Assembly (NCBI GenBank): GCA_902537415.1
Contig: CACBBC010000009.1
Span: 1 to 56,932 of the forward strand
Length of the DNA: 56,932 bases
From: an uncultured Alphaproteobacteria bacterium
GTDB lineage: Bacteria > Pseudomonadota > Alphaproteobacteria > Rhodobacterales > Rhodobacteraceae
Reading direction: 5' to 3'
Shown: piece by piece, positions 42,961-51,174 of the stretch
How the letters are laid out: every line of letters begins with the position of its first letter
Numbering within the stretch: the first letter of the stretch is position 1
The notes under the pieces: generated by a model
Told to the model about the DNA's origin: nothing
The model's input: the letters and a program-made list of their open reading frames with translations, nothing else
The model's database searches: none
Translations under genes and position numbers: made by a program

Positions 42961-42990
42961 AAAAAAGGCCCTATAAAGGGCCTTTTTTTT
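42961..42990 (+). terminator. Rho-independent terminator after the BmpA gene
   Basis: A 12-base stem AAAAAAGGCCCT / AGGGCCTTTTTT (42961-42972, 42977-42988) with a four-base loop, ending in T residues to 42990. It separates the importer operon from the guanine deaminase gene that starts 16 bases later. Confidence 0.93.
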
Positions 42991-43005
42991 GGAGACTTGT
43001 AAAAA

Positions 43006-44292
43006 ATGAAAATATTTAAAGGAAGAATTTTTTCGTTTTTGAGGAAACCAGCAGATATTAATGACACTGGTAGCTACATCTATTTAGAAAAAGGAGGAGT
43101 AGCATTTGATGATAAAGGAATAATCATTGAAGTCGATGATTATTCCAAACTTAGTAAGAAATACGAGAATACTGAAACAATAGATTTTGGATCTAAAATA
43201 ATCTTTCCTGGCTTTATAGATCTACACAATCATTTCCCCCAAACACAGGTAATCGCATCATATGGAACAAAATTACTTGAATGGCTGAATAAATATACTT
43301 TTCCAAATGAAAGCTTATTTGTTGATGATGAGCATTGTGATAGAGAGTCAAAAATATTTTTAGATTTATTAAATCATAATGGTATTACAACTTCCGTTTC
43401 ATTTGGATCAGTGCATCCTAATTCAGTAGAATATCTATTTCAGGAAGCGCTTAGAAGAAACATGTGTGTTATTGCTGGTAACGTATTGATGGATAGGAAT
43501 GCGCCAGATAAAGTGCTAGAGAAAGCAGATAAAAGCTATTTAAATAGCAAAAAGATAATTAGTAAGTGGCATAATGTCAGCCGTTGCAAATATGCAATAA
43601 CACCTAGATTTGCAATAACGTCCACTCCTGAGTTGATGGAAGTTTCTCAAACCTTATGCGCTGAAAATAAATCGTGTTATGTGCAAACGCATCTATCTGA
43701 AAATATAGACGAAATTAAAACAACACTGGAACTATTTCCAGATCAAAAAGATTACCTATCTATTTATGACAAATATAAGTTGCTCTCGAACAAAACATTA
43801 TTAGCTCATTCTATACACTTGGAAATGAACGAGATCTATAGAATGAAGGAAACCAAGTCCATTGCTGTCCATTGCCCAACATCAAACCTATTTCTAGGAA
43901 GTGGGCTATTTAAATTTAAAGAGTTAGAAGAGAAAGGAGTAAGAACCGCAATAGCAACAGATGTAGGAGGCGGTACATCCTTCTCAATGTTAAGAACACT
44001 GGACGAAGCGTACAAAATTCAGCAATTAGAAAACTATAGCCTTAATCCCCTAGCTTCATACTTTTGGTCAACTATGGGTAATGCAGAGTGTCTAGGGCTT
44101 CAGGATCAAATAGGAACAATCAAGACCGGAAACTATGCTGACTTGATAGTTTTAAATAGTAAAAGTACCCCTTTAATGAGACATAGAATGGAAAAATGTA
44201 AAACCATTGGAGAAGAACTATTTATCCTTCAGACCTTAGGAGATGATCGAGCGATAGACTCGGTATTTATTGCCGGTAAAAAAATTAAATAA
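43006..44292 (+). CDS. guaD: Guanine deaminase
   Basis: A 428-residue amidohydrolase. Metal ligands and substrate residues of GuaD are visible: DLHNHFPQTQ (HxH type), CYVQTHLSENIDEI, TLLAHSIHL, VHCPTSNLFLGSGLF and ATDVGGGTSFSML. It deaminates guanine to xanthine, the substrate of the xanthine dehydrogenase encoded at 48850-52592. It ends two bases before the convergent OHCU decarboxylase gene. Cytoplasmic zinc enzyme. Length and motifs are normal. Confidence 0.93.
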   Translation: MKIFKGRIFSFLRKPADINDTGSYIYLEKGGVAFDDKGIIIEVDDYSKLSKKYENTETIDFGSKIIFPGFIDLHNHFPQTQVIASYGTKLLEWLNKYTFPNESLFVDDEHCDRESKIFLDLLNHNGITTSVSFGSVHPNSVEYLFQEALRRNMCVIAGNVLMDRNAPDKVLEKADKSYLNSKKIISKWHNVSRCKYAITPRFAITSTPELMEVSQTLCAENKSCYVQTHLSENIDEIKTTLELFPDQKDYLSIYDKYKLLSNKTLLAHSIHLEMNEIYRMKETKSIAVHCPTSNLFLGSGLFKFKELEEKGVRTAIATDVGGGTSFSMLRTLDEAYKIQQLENYSLNPLASYFWSTMGNAECLGLQDQIGTIKTGNYADLIVLNSKSTPLMRHRMEKCKTIGEELFILQTLGDDRAIDSVFIAGKKIK

Positions 44293-44294
44293 CC

Positions 44295-44777
44295 TTACTG
44301 CTGATTTTTCAGCCTTATTTCTGCAATTTTGTGTATCTCCTTTAAAGCGGTATCAAACTCTGTTTCAACAGTATTTTGTAGCCTTAACTGAATATTTTCA
44401 AATACCTCTTCTTTTTTTAGGCCTGATACAGCGATAATAAAAGGAAATTTGAATTTATTCATGTAGTCTTTGTTTAACCTGCTCAAAAGATTATATTCAC
44501 TTCCAGAAAGATTATCTAGACCAGCTCGGTTTTGTTCTCGCTTTGAATGGGCTGTTAGGTTGTTCTGTTGTCCCTTCTTAATACCTAGTTCTGGATGTTC
44601 TAAAATTAGGTTCATTTTGGATTGATGATCCATCTTGGTTACGTAATTCTTCATTAAGCTCAGTATTTCCAAGGATGACAAGGTATCCAAACGATGGTTC
44701 TCGTATATTGCAAGCGCTATATGAGGTGAATTTTCATACAAGCTGCCATAATGCCTAATGAATTTTTCTTGCTCCAA
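44295..44777 (-). CDS. uraD: OHCU decarboxylase
   Basis: A 160-residue 2-oxo-4-hydroxy-4-carboxy-5-ureidoimidazoline decarboxylase. HPELGIKK, LTAHSKREQNRAGLDNLSGSE and FKFPFIIAVSGLKKEEVFENIQLRL match the family, including the His and the Glu/Gln of the active site region. It makes S-allantoin from OHCU. It is the only minus-strand member inside an otherwise plus-strand block. Start is TTG at 44777 with AAAGG upstream. It must therefore have its own promoter, in the 77 bases before the divergent HIU hydrolase. Confidence 0.92.
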   Translation of the reverse strand: MEQEKFIRHYGSLYENSPHIALAIYENHRLDTLSSLEILSLMKNYVTKMDHQSKMNLILEHPELGIKKGQQNNLTAHSKREQNRAGLDNLSGSEYNLLSRLNKDYMNKFKFPFIIAVSGLKKEEVFENIQLRLQNTVETEFDTALKEIHKIAEIRLKNQQ

Positions 44778-44854
44778 AGTTTGCCTTTTCTTTGGTTGTT
44801 TTTTGTCTCGTTATAGTTACCATGTAAAAACAAAAAAAAAAAAGCTTTTAATAA

Positions 44855-45208
44855 ATGACAGGTCTTACCACACATGTTTTAGATTTGACGCAGGGGAAAC
44901 CGGCGGATGCACTTGAAATTAGTTTTTATACTACGCGTTCAGACACGAAAGAATTGATTGCTAATTTTGTAACAAATTCTGATGGAAGATTAAATAAGCC
45001 AATATTTGATCAGTCTAACATTCGAGAAGGATGGTATGAAATGGTATTTCATGCTGGAAAATATTTGGTGGCAAAACATAAAATGAAAGAAACAGATTTA
45101 TTCTTTGATAATATTTCTATCTGCTTTCAAATTAATGATCTAAAGCAACACTATCATGTCCCTCTGTTACTATCTAAGTTCGGCTACAGTACCTATCGAG
45201 GTAGTTAA
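44855..45208 (+). CDS. uraH: 5-Hydroxyisourate hydrolase
   Basis: A 117-residue transthyretin-like protein. TTHVLDLTQGKPA (N-terminal His), an internal Arg-containing strand and the C-terminal YRGS tetrapeptide are the HIUase active-site signature. It hydrolyses 5-hydroxyisourate to OHCU. No signal peptide, so it is cytoplasmic. The puuD gene starts two bases later. No good ribosome site is seen before the ATG, which follows a long A run. Confidence 0.93.
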   Translation: MTGLTTHVLDLTQGKPADALEISFYTTRSDTKELIANFVTNSDGRLNKPIFDQSNIREGWYEMVFHAGKYLVAKHKMKETDLFFDNISICFQINDLKQHYHVPLLLSKFGYSTYRGS

Positions 45209-45210
45209 GC

Positions 45211-46446
45211 ATGGATTATGATTATCTTGAGTGGATAGAATTTATGGTTCGATGGTTCCATGTAATTGCTGGAATTGCATGGATAGGATCTAGCTTTTAT
45301 TTTATTGCGCTCGACCTAAGTCTAAGAAAATCACCCTCATTGCCTAAAGAGGCACATGGAGAGGCTTGGCAAGTTCATGGAGGTGGTTTTTATAATTTGG
45401 TAAAATATCTCGTGGCTCCAAATCATCTACCCGACCACTTAACTTGGTTTAAGTGGGAGGCTTATGCTACATGGATTACTGGTGCAGCGCTATTCATACT
45501 CGTCTACTATCTTGGTGCTGAACTATATCTAATTGATTATGAAAAAATTGAATTATCCAAAACTGCTGCTGTTTTGATATCAATAACAGGTATTATATTT
45601 GGATGGGTGATATACGATCTAATATGCAGATTACTGGTTGGAAAATCTAATTTAGTATTATCAATTGTCCTTCTAATATTTTTTGCATTTTTGTCTTGGG
45701 CATCCTATTCATTACTAAGTTCGAGAGGGGCTTTTATGCAGATGGGAGTAACTCTGGGTACGATAATGGTAGCAAATGTTCTGATGGTAATTATTCCAGG
45801 TCAGAAAAAAGTTGTAGCACAATTAATCGCCAAGAAGACACCCAGCCCTGAATTCGGTATCCGTGCAAAACAAAGATCTCTTCACAACAACTATTTGACA
45901 CTTCCTGTAATATTTATAATGATCGGCAATCATTATCCTACCGCCTATGCTACCTCCTATTCTTGGGTAATAATTGTATTGACCATTATTATAGGAGGCC
46001 TTGTTAGACATTTTTTTAATGAAAGACACGCGGGTAATAGGACCCCATATTGGGTTGCTGTTCCAATTGTAATCCTATCATGGGGTTCTCTAATGTTGTC
46101 TGAAGTTGACGAACCTAGGTTGGATGAACTAACGCCAGAAAAACTAAGCCTAATCGAAGGCTCATTTTCAAAAGAATTCAAAGATAATATAATGGAAGTG
46201 ACGGCTTATAAATGTTCCACTTGCCATGTTATGGAGCCATCTTGGGAAGGAATGAAAAAACCTCCTAAGGGGGTTCATTTGAGCGAATTCAGTCACTTGA
46301 TTAATAACTATGAAACTATTTATAAGCAGGTTGCAGCATCAAGGGCGATGCCACCTGGCAATGTTACTTTTTTAGACGACGAAGAGCGATTATTGTACGC
46401 AAACCTTTTTCACAAGATTGAGGAAATATTAAGAGAAGAGAAGTGA
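45211..46446 (+). CDS. puuD: Membrane urate oxidase PuuD with C-terminal cytochrome c
   Basis: A 411-residue protein: about eight transmembrane helices (residues 5-290; WFHVIAGIAWIGSSFYFIAL, GGFYNLVKYLVAPNHLPDHLTWFKWEAY) followed by a periplasmic cytochrome c domain with haem site CSTCH at residues 335-339 and a late Met in SRAMPPGN. PuuD oxidises urate to 5-hydroxyisourate and feeds electrons to the respiratory chain instead of making H2O2. It overlaps puuE by four bases. No soluble uricase gene is present, so this is the urate-oxidising step of the island. Confidence 0.93.
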   Translation: MDYDYLEWIEFMVRWFHVIAGIAWIGSSFYFIALDLSLRKSPSLPKEAHGEAWQVHGGGFYNLVKYLVAPNHLPDHLTWFKWEAYATWITGAALFILVYYLGAELYLIDYEKIELSKTAAVLISITGIIFGWVIYDLICRLLVGKSNLVLSIVLLIFFAFLSWASYSLLSSRGAFMQMGVTLGTIMVANVLMVIIPGQKKVVAQLIAKKTPSPEFGIRAKQRSLHNNYLTLPVIFIMIGNHYPTAYATSYSWVIIVLTIIIGGLVRHFFNERHAGNRTPYWVAVPIVILSWGSLMLSEVDEPRLDELTPEKLSLIEGSFSKEFKDNIMEVTAYKCSTCHVMEPSWEGMKKPPKGVHLSEFSHLINNYETIYKQVAASRAMPPGNVTFLDDEERLLYANLFHKIEEILREEK

Positions 46447-47360
46447 GCAGCATGGAAACAAAACTCAGAGATCTAGAAGGTTACCATGGCGAAATTCCCC
46501 ACTTTAGCTGGCCAGGGGGTAGAAAGTTGGCGGTTCAATTTGTTTTGAACTTAGAAGAAGGTGGTGAAAATTCAATCATCTATGGAGATAAGCATTCCGA
46601 GACTTTCCTTTCAGAGATCATAGGTGCCGAGCCATTTTTTGGTCAACGACATATGTCTATGGAAAGTTTATATGAATATGGTACTAGAGCCGGTGCTTGG
46701 CGAATTTTAAAACTCTTCAGAGAAAGACAAATCCCGATAACAATTTTCGCTGTAGCACAAGCTTTGGAAGAAAATCCAAGAATTGTAGATCAAATTTTAA
46801 AAGATAATCATGAGATTTGTTCACATGGACTAAGATGGATAAATTACAAAGATGTGCCCAGAGCCACTGAAAAAGAGCATATGCAAAAAGCAATAGAGAT
46901 TCAAAAAAGAATTTGTGGAGAAAGACCTATGGGTTGGTACACTGGTCGTACCTCAGAGAATACAAGGGATTTGGTTTGTGAAGAAGGGGGCTTTCTTTAT
47001 GACTCAGATGACTATAGTGATGACTTACCATTTTGGTCTAAAATGACAAAAAAGCCGCACCTTATAATACCTTACACTCTTGATACCAATGACATGAGAT
47101 TTCTAACCCCGCAAGGGTTTCATAATGGCGAGCATTTTTTTAATTATCTTAAGGATAGTTTTGACTGTCTATACGAAGAAAGGAATGAAGGTTCTAAGAT
47201 TATGAACATTGGACTTCACTGCCGTATAATTGGAAAACCGGGAAGGTTCCCGGCACTAAAAAAGTTTGTTGATTACATTCAGTCATTCAGCGATGTCTGG
47301 TTTGCAACTAGAATAGGAATTGCGAGGCATTGGAGAAAGGTGCTACCACATGAAAAATGA
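46443..47360 (+). CDS. puuE: Allantoinase PuuE (polysaccharide deacetylase-like)
   Basis: A 305-residue metal-independent-type allantoinase of the polysaccharide deacetylase fold, not the amidohydrolase type. FVLNLEEGGE and GTRAGAWRILKLF at the front, EICSHGLRW (His region) and GWYTGRTSENTRDL are typical. It opens allantoin to allantoate. The GTG at 46443 overlaps the puuD stop; an ATG at 46452 is an alternative three codons later. The allantoicase gene starts inside its end. Coupled translation with both neighbours. Confidence 0.92.
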   Translation: MSSMETKLRDLEGYHGEIPHFSWPGGRKLAVQFVLNLEEGGENSIIYGDKHSETFLSEIIGAEPFFGQRHMSMESLYEYGTRAGAWRILKLFRERQIPITIFAVAQALEENPRIVDQILKDNHEICSHGLRWINYKDVPRATEKEHMQKAIEIQKRICGERPMGWYTGRTSENTRDLVCEEGGFLYDSDDYSDDLPFWSKMTKKPHLIIPYTLDTNDMRFLTPQGFHNGEHFFNYLKDSFDCLYEERNEGSKIMNIGLHCRIIGKPGRFPALKKFVDYIQSFSDVWFATRIGIARHWRKVLPHEK

Positions 47361-48345
47361 AGATAAATTAATAGTGTCAAAAAAGGTTAATTTAGCATCA
47401 CCGAAAGCAGGGGCAAAAATTATTGATGTGTCTGACGACTTTTTTGCAAAATGTGATCGAATGTTAAATGACACTGATCCCATTTTCATTGACGATAAAT
47501 ATGATGATCATGGAAAATGGATGGATGGTTGGGAAAGCCGTAGAAAAAGAGTAGAGGGAAACGACTGGGCTATAATTGGCTTAGGAGGCAGATGTTCTAT
47601 AGAGGATGTAATAATTGATACTAGTCATTTTACTGGGAACTATCCGCCAGCTGCCTCGCTAGATTTCTCATGTAACCAAAGTTATGAATCAGGATCTTTG
47701 GACTGGCACACACTTCTTGAAAAACAGATATTGAAAGGAGATCACATAAATGAATTTAAGCTCCTAAAAAATCAAAATGTAACCTATGTAAGATTAAATA
47801 TTTTCCCAGATGGAGGTGTAGCGCGGCTTAGACTTTTTGGAGATCTTATTCCCTTTTCTCAGGATCTATCTAAAGATTTAGAATTATCTGCTCTAAAAAA
47901 TGGAGGCAAAATCGTTGGGTATAATAACGCACACTATGGCAACGTAAACGCTCTCCTGTCTGAAGGTAGAGGAACTACAATGGGTGACGGGTGGGAGACT
48001 CGCCGTAGGCGTGTCCCTGGAAATGATTTTATAATCATTGAGTTAGGAACACCTGGGCTTATTTCGAATGTAGAAATAGATACCTGTCACTTCAAGGGTA
48101 ATTTTCCAGATAGAGCTTCAATTCAAGCAATTGATTTAAAAAATGAAAAAGACAAAATAAAAGCATTTGAAGATTCTAGTAACTGGGAATTTTTTTTAGA
48201 TGAGAAAAAATGCAAACCAGACTTTATTCATAACTTTGGAAAAAAAGATTTCTTACACGAAAAAACGGTCTCCCACGTGAGATTAAACATCTATCCTGAT
48301 GGGGGAGTTTCAAGATTTCGAATTTTTGGTCAACCAGTAAGCTAA
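47350..48345 (+). CDS. alc: Allantoicase
   Basis: A 331-residue allantoicase built of two homologous beta-sandwich repeats: GWESRRKRVEGNDWAIIGLG (near residue 60) and GWETRRRRVPGNDFIIIELG (near 214), each followed by a DT(S/C)HF(T/K)GN motif and an RLN(I)(F/Y)PDGGV strand. It splits allantoate into ureidoglycolate and urea. ATG at 47350 overlaps the last codons of puuE. The next gene starts one base after its stop, so puuD-puuE-alc-allA form one operon. Confidence 0.93.
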   Translation: MKNEDKLIVSKKVNLASPKAGAKIIDVSDDFFAKCDRMLNDTDPIFIDDKYDDHGKWMDGWESRRKRVEGNDWAIIGLGGRCSIEDVIIDTSHFTGNYPPAASLDFSCNQSYESGSLDWHTLLEKQILKGDHINEFKLLKNQNVTYVRLNIFPDGGVARLRLFGDLIPFSQDLSKDLELSALKNGGKIVGYNNAHYGNVNALLSEGRGTTMGDGWETRRRRVPGNDFIIIELGTPGLISNVEIDTCHFKGNFPDRASIQAIDLKNEKDKIKAFEDSSNWEFFLDEKKCKPDFIHNFGKKDFLHEKTVSHVRLNIYPDGGVSRFRIFGQPVS

Positions 48346-48346
48346 A

Positions 48347-48862
48347 ATGCATTTAAATTTAGAAAAGCTGACCGTAAGCCAGAAGTTATTCGAACCTTTT
48401 GGTGATGTAATTTCAAAAGGGATGGAAAATAATAAATTTCTGATAAATCAGGGATATTGTGAGAGGTTTGACGAGGTAGCAACGGTACAAGTACTTGACA
48501 GAAAAGCTAATCCAATCATTTCAATATTTTCTGCTACTCCTAGAAAAAGACCAATAAAAATTGATTATCTGGAGATGCACCCTCTGGCTTCTCAAGCTTT
48601 TATGCCAATACAAAAAATAGATTGGCAAGTAGTCGTGGCAAATGATAAGGACGGATCCCCAGATCTTTCTTCAATTAAGTATTTCGGAGTGCCAGGTGAT
48701 GTAGGTATAAATTACAATCCAAAAGTTTGGCATTTTCCACTGCTCGTTAATACTGCTCAAGATTTTTTGGTTATCGATAGATCATCAGCATTGGATGCAG
48801 GCAAAGAAAATTTAAGAGAGTTTTTTTTTCAACGCAATGGTAATGAGATTTACATAGAGTGA
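48347..48862 (+). CDS. allA: Ureidoglycolate lyase
   Basis: A 171-residue cupin-type lyase. YLEMHPLASQAFMPI and GINYNPKVWHFPLL are the AllA active-site strands. It converts ureidoglycolate to glyoxylate and urea, the end of the purine route in this operon. Ends within the convergent xdhB gene end (overlap about 13 bases). No urease lies in this window. Confidence 0.92.
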   Translation: MHLNLEKLTVSQKLFEPFGDVISKGMENNKFLINQGYCERFDEVATVQVLDRKANPIISIFSATPRKRPIKIDYLEMHPLASQAFMPIQKIDWQVVVANDKDGSPDLSSIKYFGVPGDVGINYNPKVWHFPLLVNTAQDFLVIDRSSALDAGKENLREFFFQRNGNEIYIE

Positions 48863-51174
48863 TCATTATGCACCGCAGCTAAAATTTTTGTTGGTGTTGC
48901 GGGAGCATTTAATAAATCTGCATTTGATGTTTCGCTAGCCATTGAGACGGCATTTTTCAAAGCCAAAAAGTGAGAAATCGATAATAATAAAGGGGGCTCA
49001 CCTACAGCTTTAGATCTAAATATTGTCTTCTCTTCATTAGGAGTATTCTCTAATAGCTTAATATTAAATTCAGGTGGTACATCTCGGCTCCCAGGTATTT
49101 TATATGTTGAGGGGCCAAGAGTTAAAAGTTTGCCTTCTGGATTAAAATATAGTTCTTCACACGTTAGCCATCCTATACCTTGGATGAAACCTCCTTCTAT
49201 CTGCCCTCTATCAATTAGGGGGTTGAGAGAGCTCCCACAGTCTTGAATGATGTCTGCCCTAAGTATTCGACTTTCTCCTGTATCAATATCTATAATTGCT
49301 TCGGATACTGCCGCTCCCCATGTGAAATAAAAGTAGGGGCTTCCCTTAAATTTTTCCTGATCCCATGAGATTTTTGGTGTTTTATAAAAGCCCGTTGATG
49401 AAAGAGATATGCGATTTTCCCAGCAGGAAAACGCTAATTCCTTAAAGGTCATGCTTTTATTCCCGCTTAGTATCAGACCGTTCTTAAATTCAATAGAAGA
49501 GGGTGGCTTTTGAAAAACTTTGCTCGCGTGTTTAAGCATTCTCTGTTTAATAACAGTAGCTGCTTTCCACGCAGCCATACCATTAATATCGGAGCCAGAC
49601 GATGCAGCTGTAGCTGAGGTGTTTGGGACCTCATCCGTATTTGTTCCAGAAATATGTACATAGTCGATAGGAATGTTGAAACATTCTGAGACAACCTGAG
49701 CCACCTTAATAAATAGGCCTTGTCCCATCTCTGTTCCACCATGATTGAGTCTCACCGAACCATCTGTGTATACATGGACTAGAGCACCTGCTTGATTTAA
49801 GGATACTTTATTAAAAGATATCCCAAACTTGGCAGGCATGAAGGCAATCCCTTTTCTGTAAGGCTGATTTTTATTAATTTGCGACGTGTTAAATTTTTCT
49901 ACAAGAAGCTTTCTTTTTTCTAGACCTGCGAAAGTTTCCATCTCATTTATTATTTTTTCTATTTTAATATTTTTAACTATTTGCCCATAGGGTGTTTTAA
50001 TTCCATTTTTAGGGGAATAATAATTTTCACTTCTAAGCGCATCTAAATCGATCCCTAGAAATCGAGAAACTCTTTCAAGAATAGTCTCAATTGCAAGCAT
50101 TCCTTGAGGGCCACCAAAGCCTCTAAACGCAGTGTTAGAAACGGTGTTTGTTTTACATATATAGCCTCGTGCTGTAAAATCTTTAAATGAGTAACAATTA
50201 TCTAAATGGGTCAATGCCCTCGACATTACAGGAGCTGACAGATCGCAGACATTACCTGCATTGCTAAGCAATGTTATATCTAATCCCTTAATTTTTCCTT
50301 TTTTGTTGAAACCTACGGAGTATTTCACTTCAAAGTCATGACGTTTACCAGATGATGCCATGTCATCTTTGCGATTAAGACGAAGCTTAACAGGCTTATC
50401 CAAAATGTATGCTCCTAGAGCTGCTATCGCGGCGTATATTGTTGACTGGCTTTCTTTACCTCCAAAACCACCGCCAAGTCTCCTGACCTTACTAGAGATC
50501 TTGGCCGCTGGAATATTTAAAACGTTGGATACACCATGTTGGACTTCAGTTGGGTGTTGTGTGCTTGACCAGATTGTGAACTCAGAGTTTTCATGCGGAA
50601 TTGCAAGAGCAATATGTGTCTCCAAATAAAAATGATCTTGACCTCCCATAGAAAATGAACCCTTAAGTTTATGGGGTGCCTGCTTAATCTGTTCGTTTGC
50701 CTTACCTCTCTCAAAGTGAATTGGTTTTAAAAAGAAGTTTTTTTTCTTGAACGCTAAATCCAAGTCTAAAATCGGTGTTTTATCTTTTTTATAGACAATC
50801 TTCACTTCATTTACGGCTGCCCTTGCTCTCTCCATTGATGAAGCAACAATGAGCCCGATAGGTTGGCCTACATAAGTCACCTCTTTTTCTGCAAAGATTG
50901 GCTCATCTATAAAAATAGGCGCTATATCATTCCTACCAGGTATGTCTTTTGCTGTAATAACTGTAATGCTTGGATCAAATTTTTTTGCTTTTTCGGTCTC
51001 AATAGAAGTTATCATACCAGATGGTATTTCTGAGAGGATAAGAGCTCCATGCAAAGTATTTTCTGACAATGGAATATCGTCTATGTACTCGGCTCTTCCC
51101 GTAAGTTGTCTAAAAGACGAGTCTTGGTAGTGCGACTTTCCAACTGAAATATTATTTTTGTTATCTAACGCCAT
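48850..51174 (-). CDS. xdhB: Xanthine dehydrogenase molybdenum-binding subunit
   Basis: A 774-residue molybdopterin subunit. RRLGGGFGGKESQS, NTAFRGFGGPQGMLAIE (with the Arg of the purine pocket), HGGTEMGQGLFIKVAQV and SKAVGEPPLLLS (catalytic Glu) are all present and match true xanthine dehydrogenase rather than CO or aldehyde dehydrogenases. It oxidises hypoxanthine/xanthine to urate. ATG at 51174 overlaps the xdhA stop by one base (TGATG). No xdhC (cofactor insertion) gene follows in this window. Confidence 0.94.
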   Translation of the reverse strand: MALDNKNNISVGKSHYQDSSFRQLTGRAEYIDDIPLSENTLHGALILSEIPSGMITSIETEKAKKFDPSITVITAKDIPGRNDIAPIFIDEPIFAEKEVTYVGQPIGLIVASSMERARAAVNEVKIVYKKDKTPILDLDLAFKKKNFFLKPIHFERGKANEQIKQAPHKLKGSFSMGGQDHFYLETHIALAIPHENSEFTIWSSTQHPTEVQHGVSNVLNIPAAKISSKVRRLGGGFGGKESQSTIYAAIAALGAYILDKPVKLRLNRKDDMASSGKRHDFEVKYSVGFNKKGKIKGLDITLLSNAGNVCDLSAPVMSRALTHLDNCYSFKDFTARGYICKTNTVSNTAFRGFGGPQGMLAIETILERVSRFLGIDLDALRSENYYSPKNGIKTPYGQIVKNIKIEKIINEMETFAGLEKRKLLVEKFNTSQINKNQPYRKGIAFMPAKFGISFNKVSLNQAGALVHVYTDGSVRLNHGGTEMGQGLFIKVAQVVSECFNIPIDYVHISGTNTDEVPNTSATAASSGSDINGMAAWKAATVIKQRMLKHASKVFQKPPSSIEFKNGLILSGNKSMTFKELAFSCWENRISLSSTGFYKTPKISWDQEKFKGSPYFYFTWGAAVSEAIIDIDTGESRILRADIIQDCGSSLNPLIDRGQIEGGFIQGIGWLTCEELYFNPEGKLLTLGPSTYKIPGSRDVPPEFNIKLLENTPNEEKTIFRSKAVGEPPLLLSISHFLALKNAVSMASETSNADLLNAPATPTKILAAVHNDHSM

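Noticed and set aside
44826-44845. Long A run before uraH
   Set aside because: Simple homopolymer in AT-rich intergenic DNA; no evidence for a repeat or regulatory role beyond promoter curvature.
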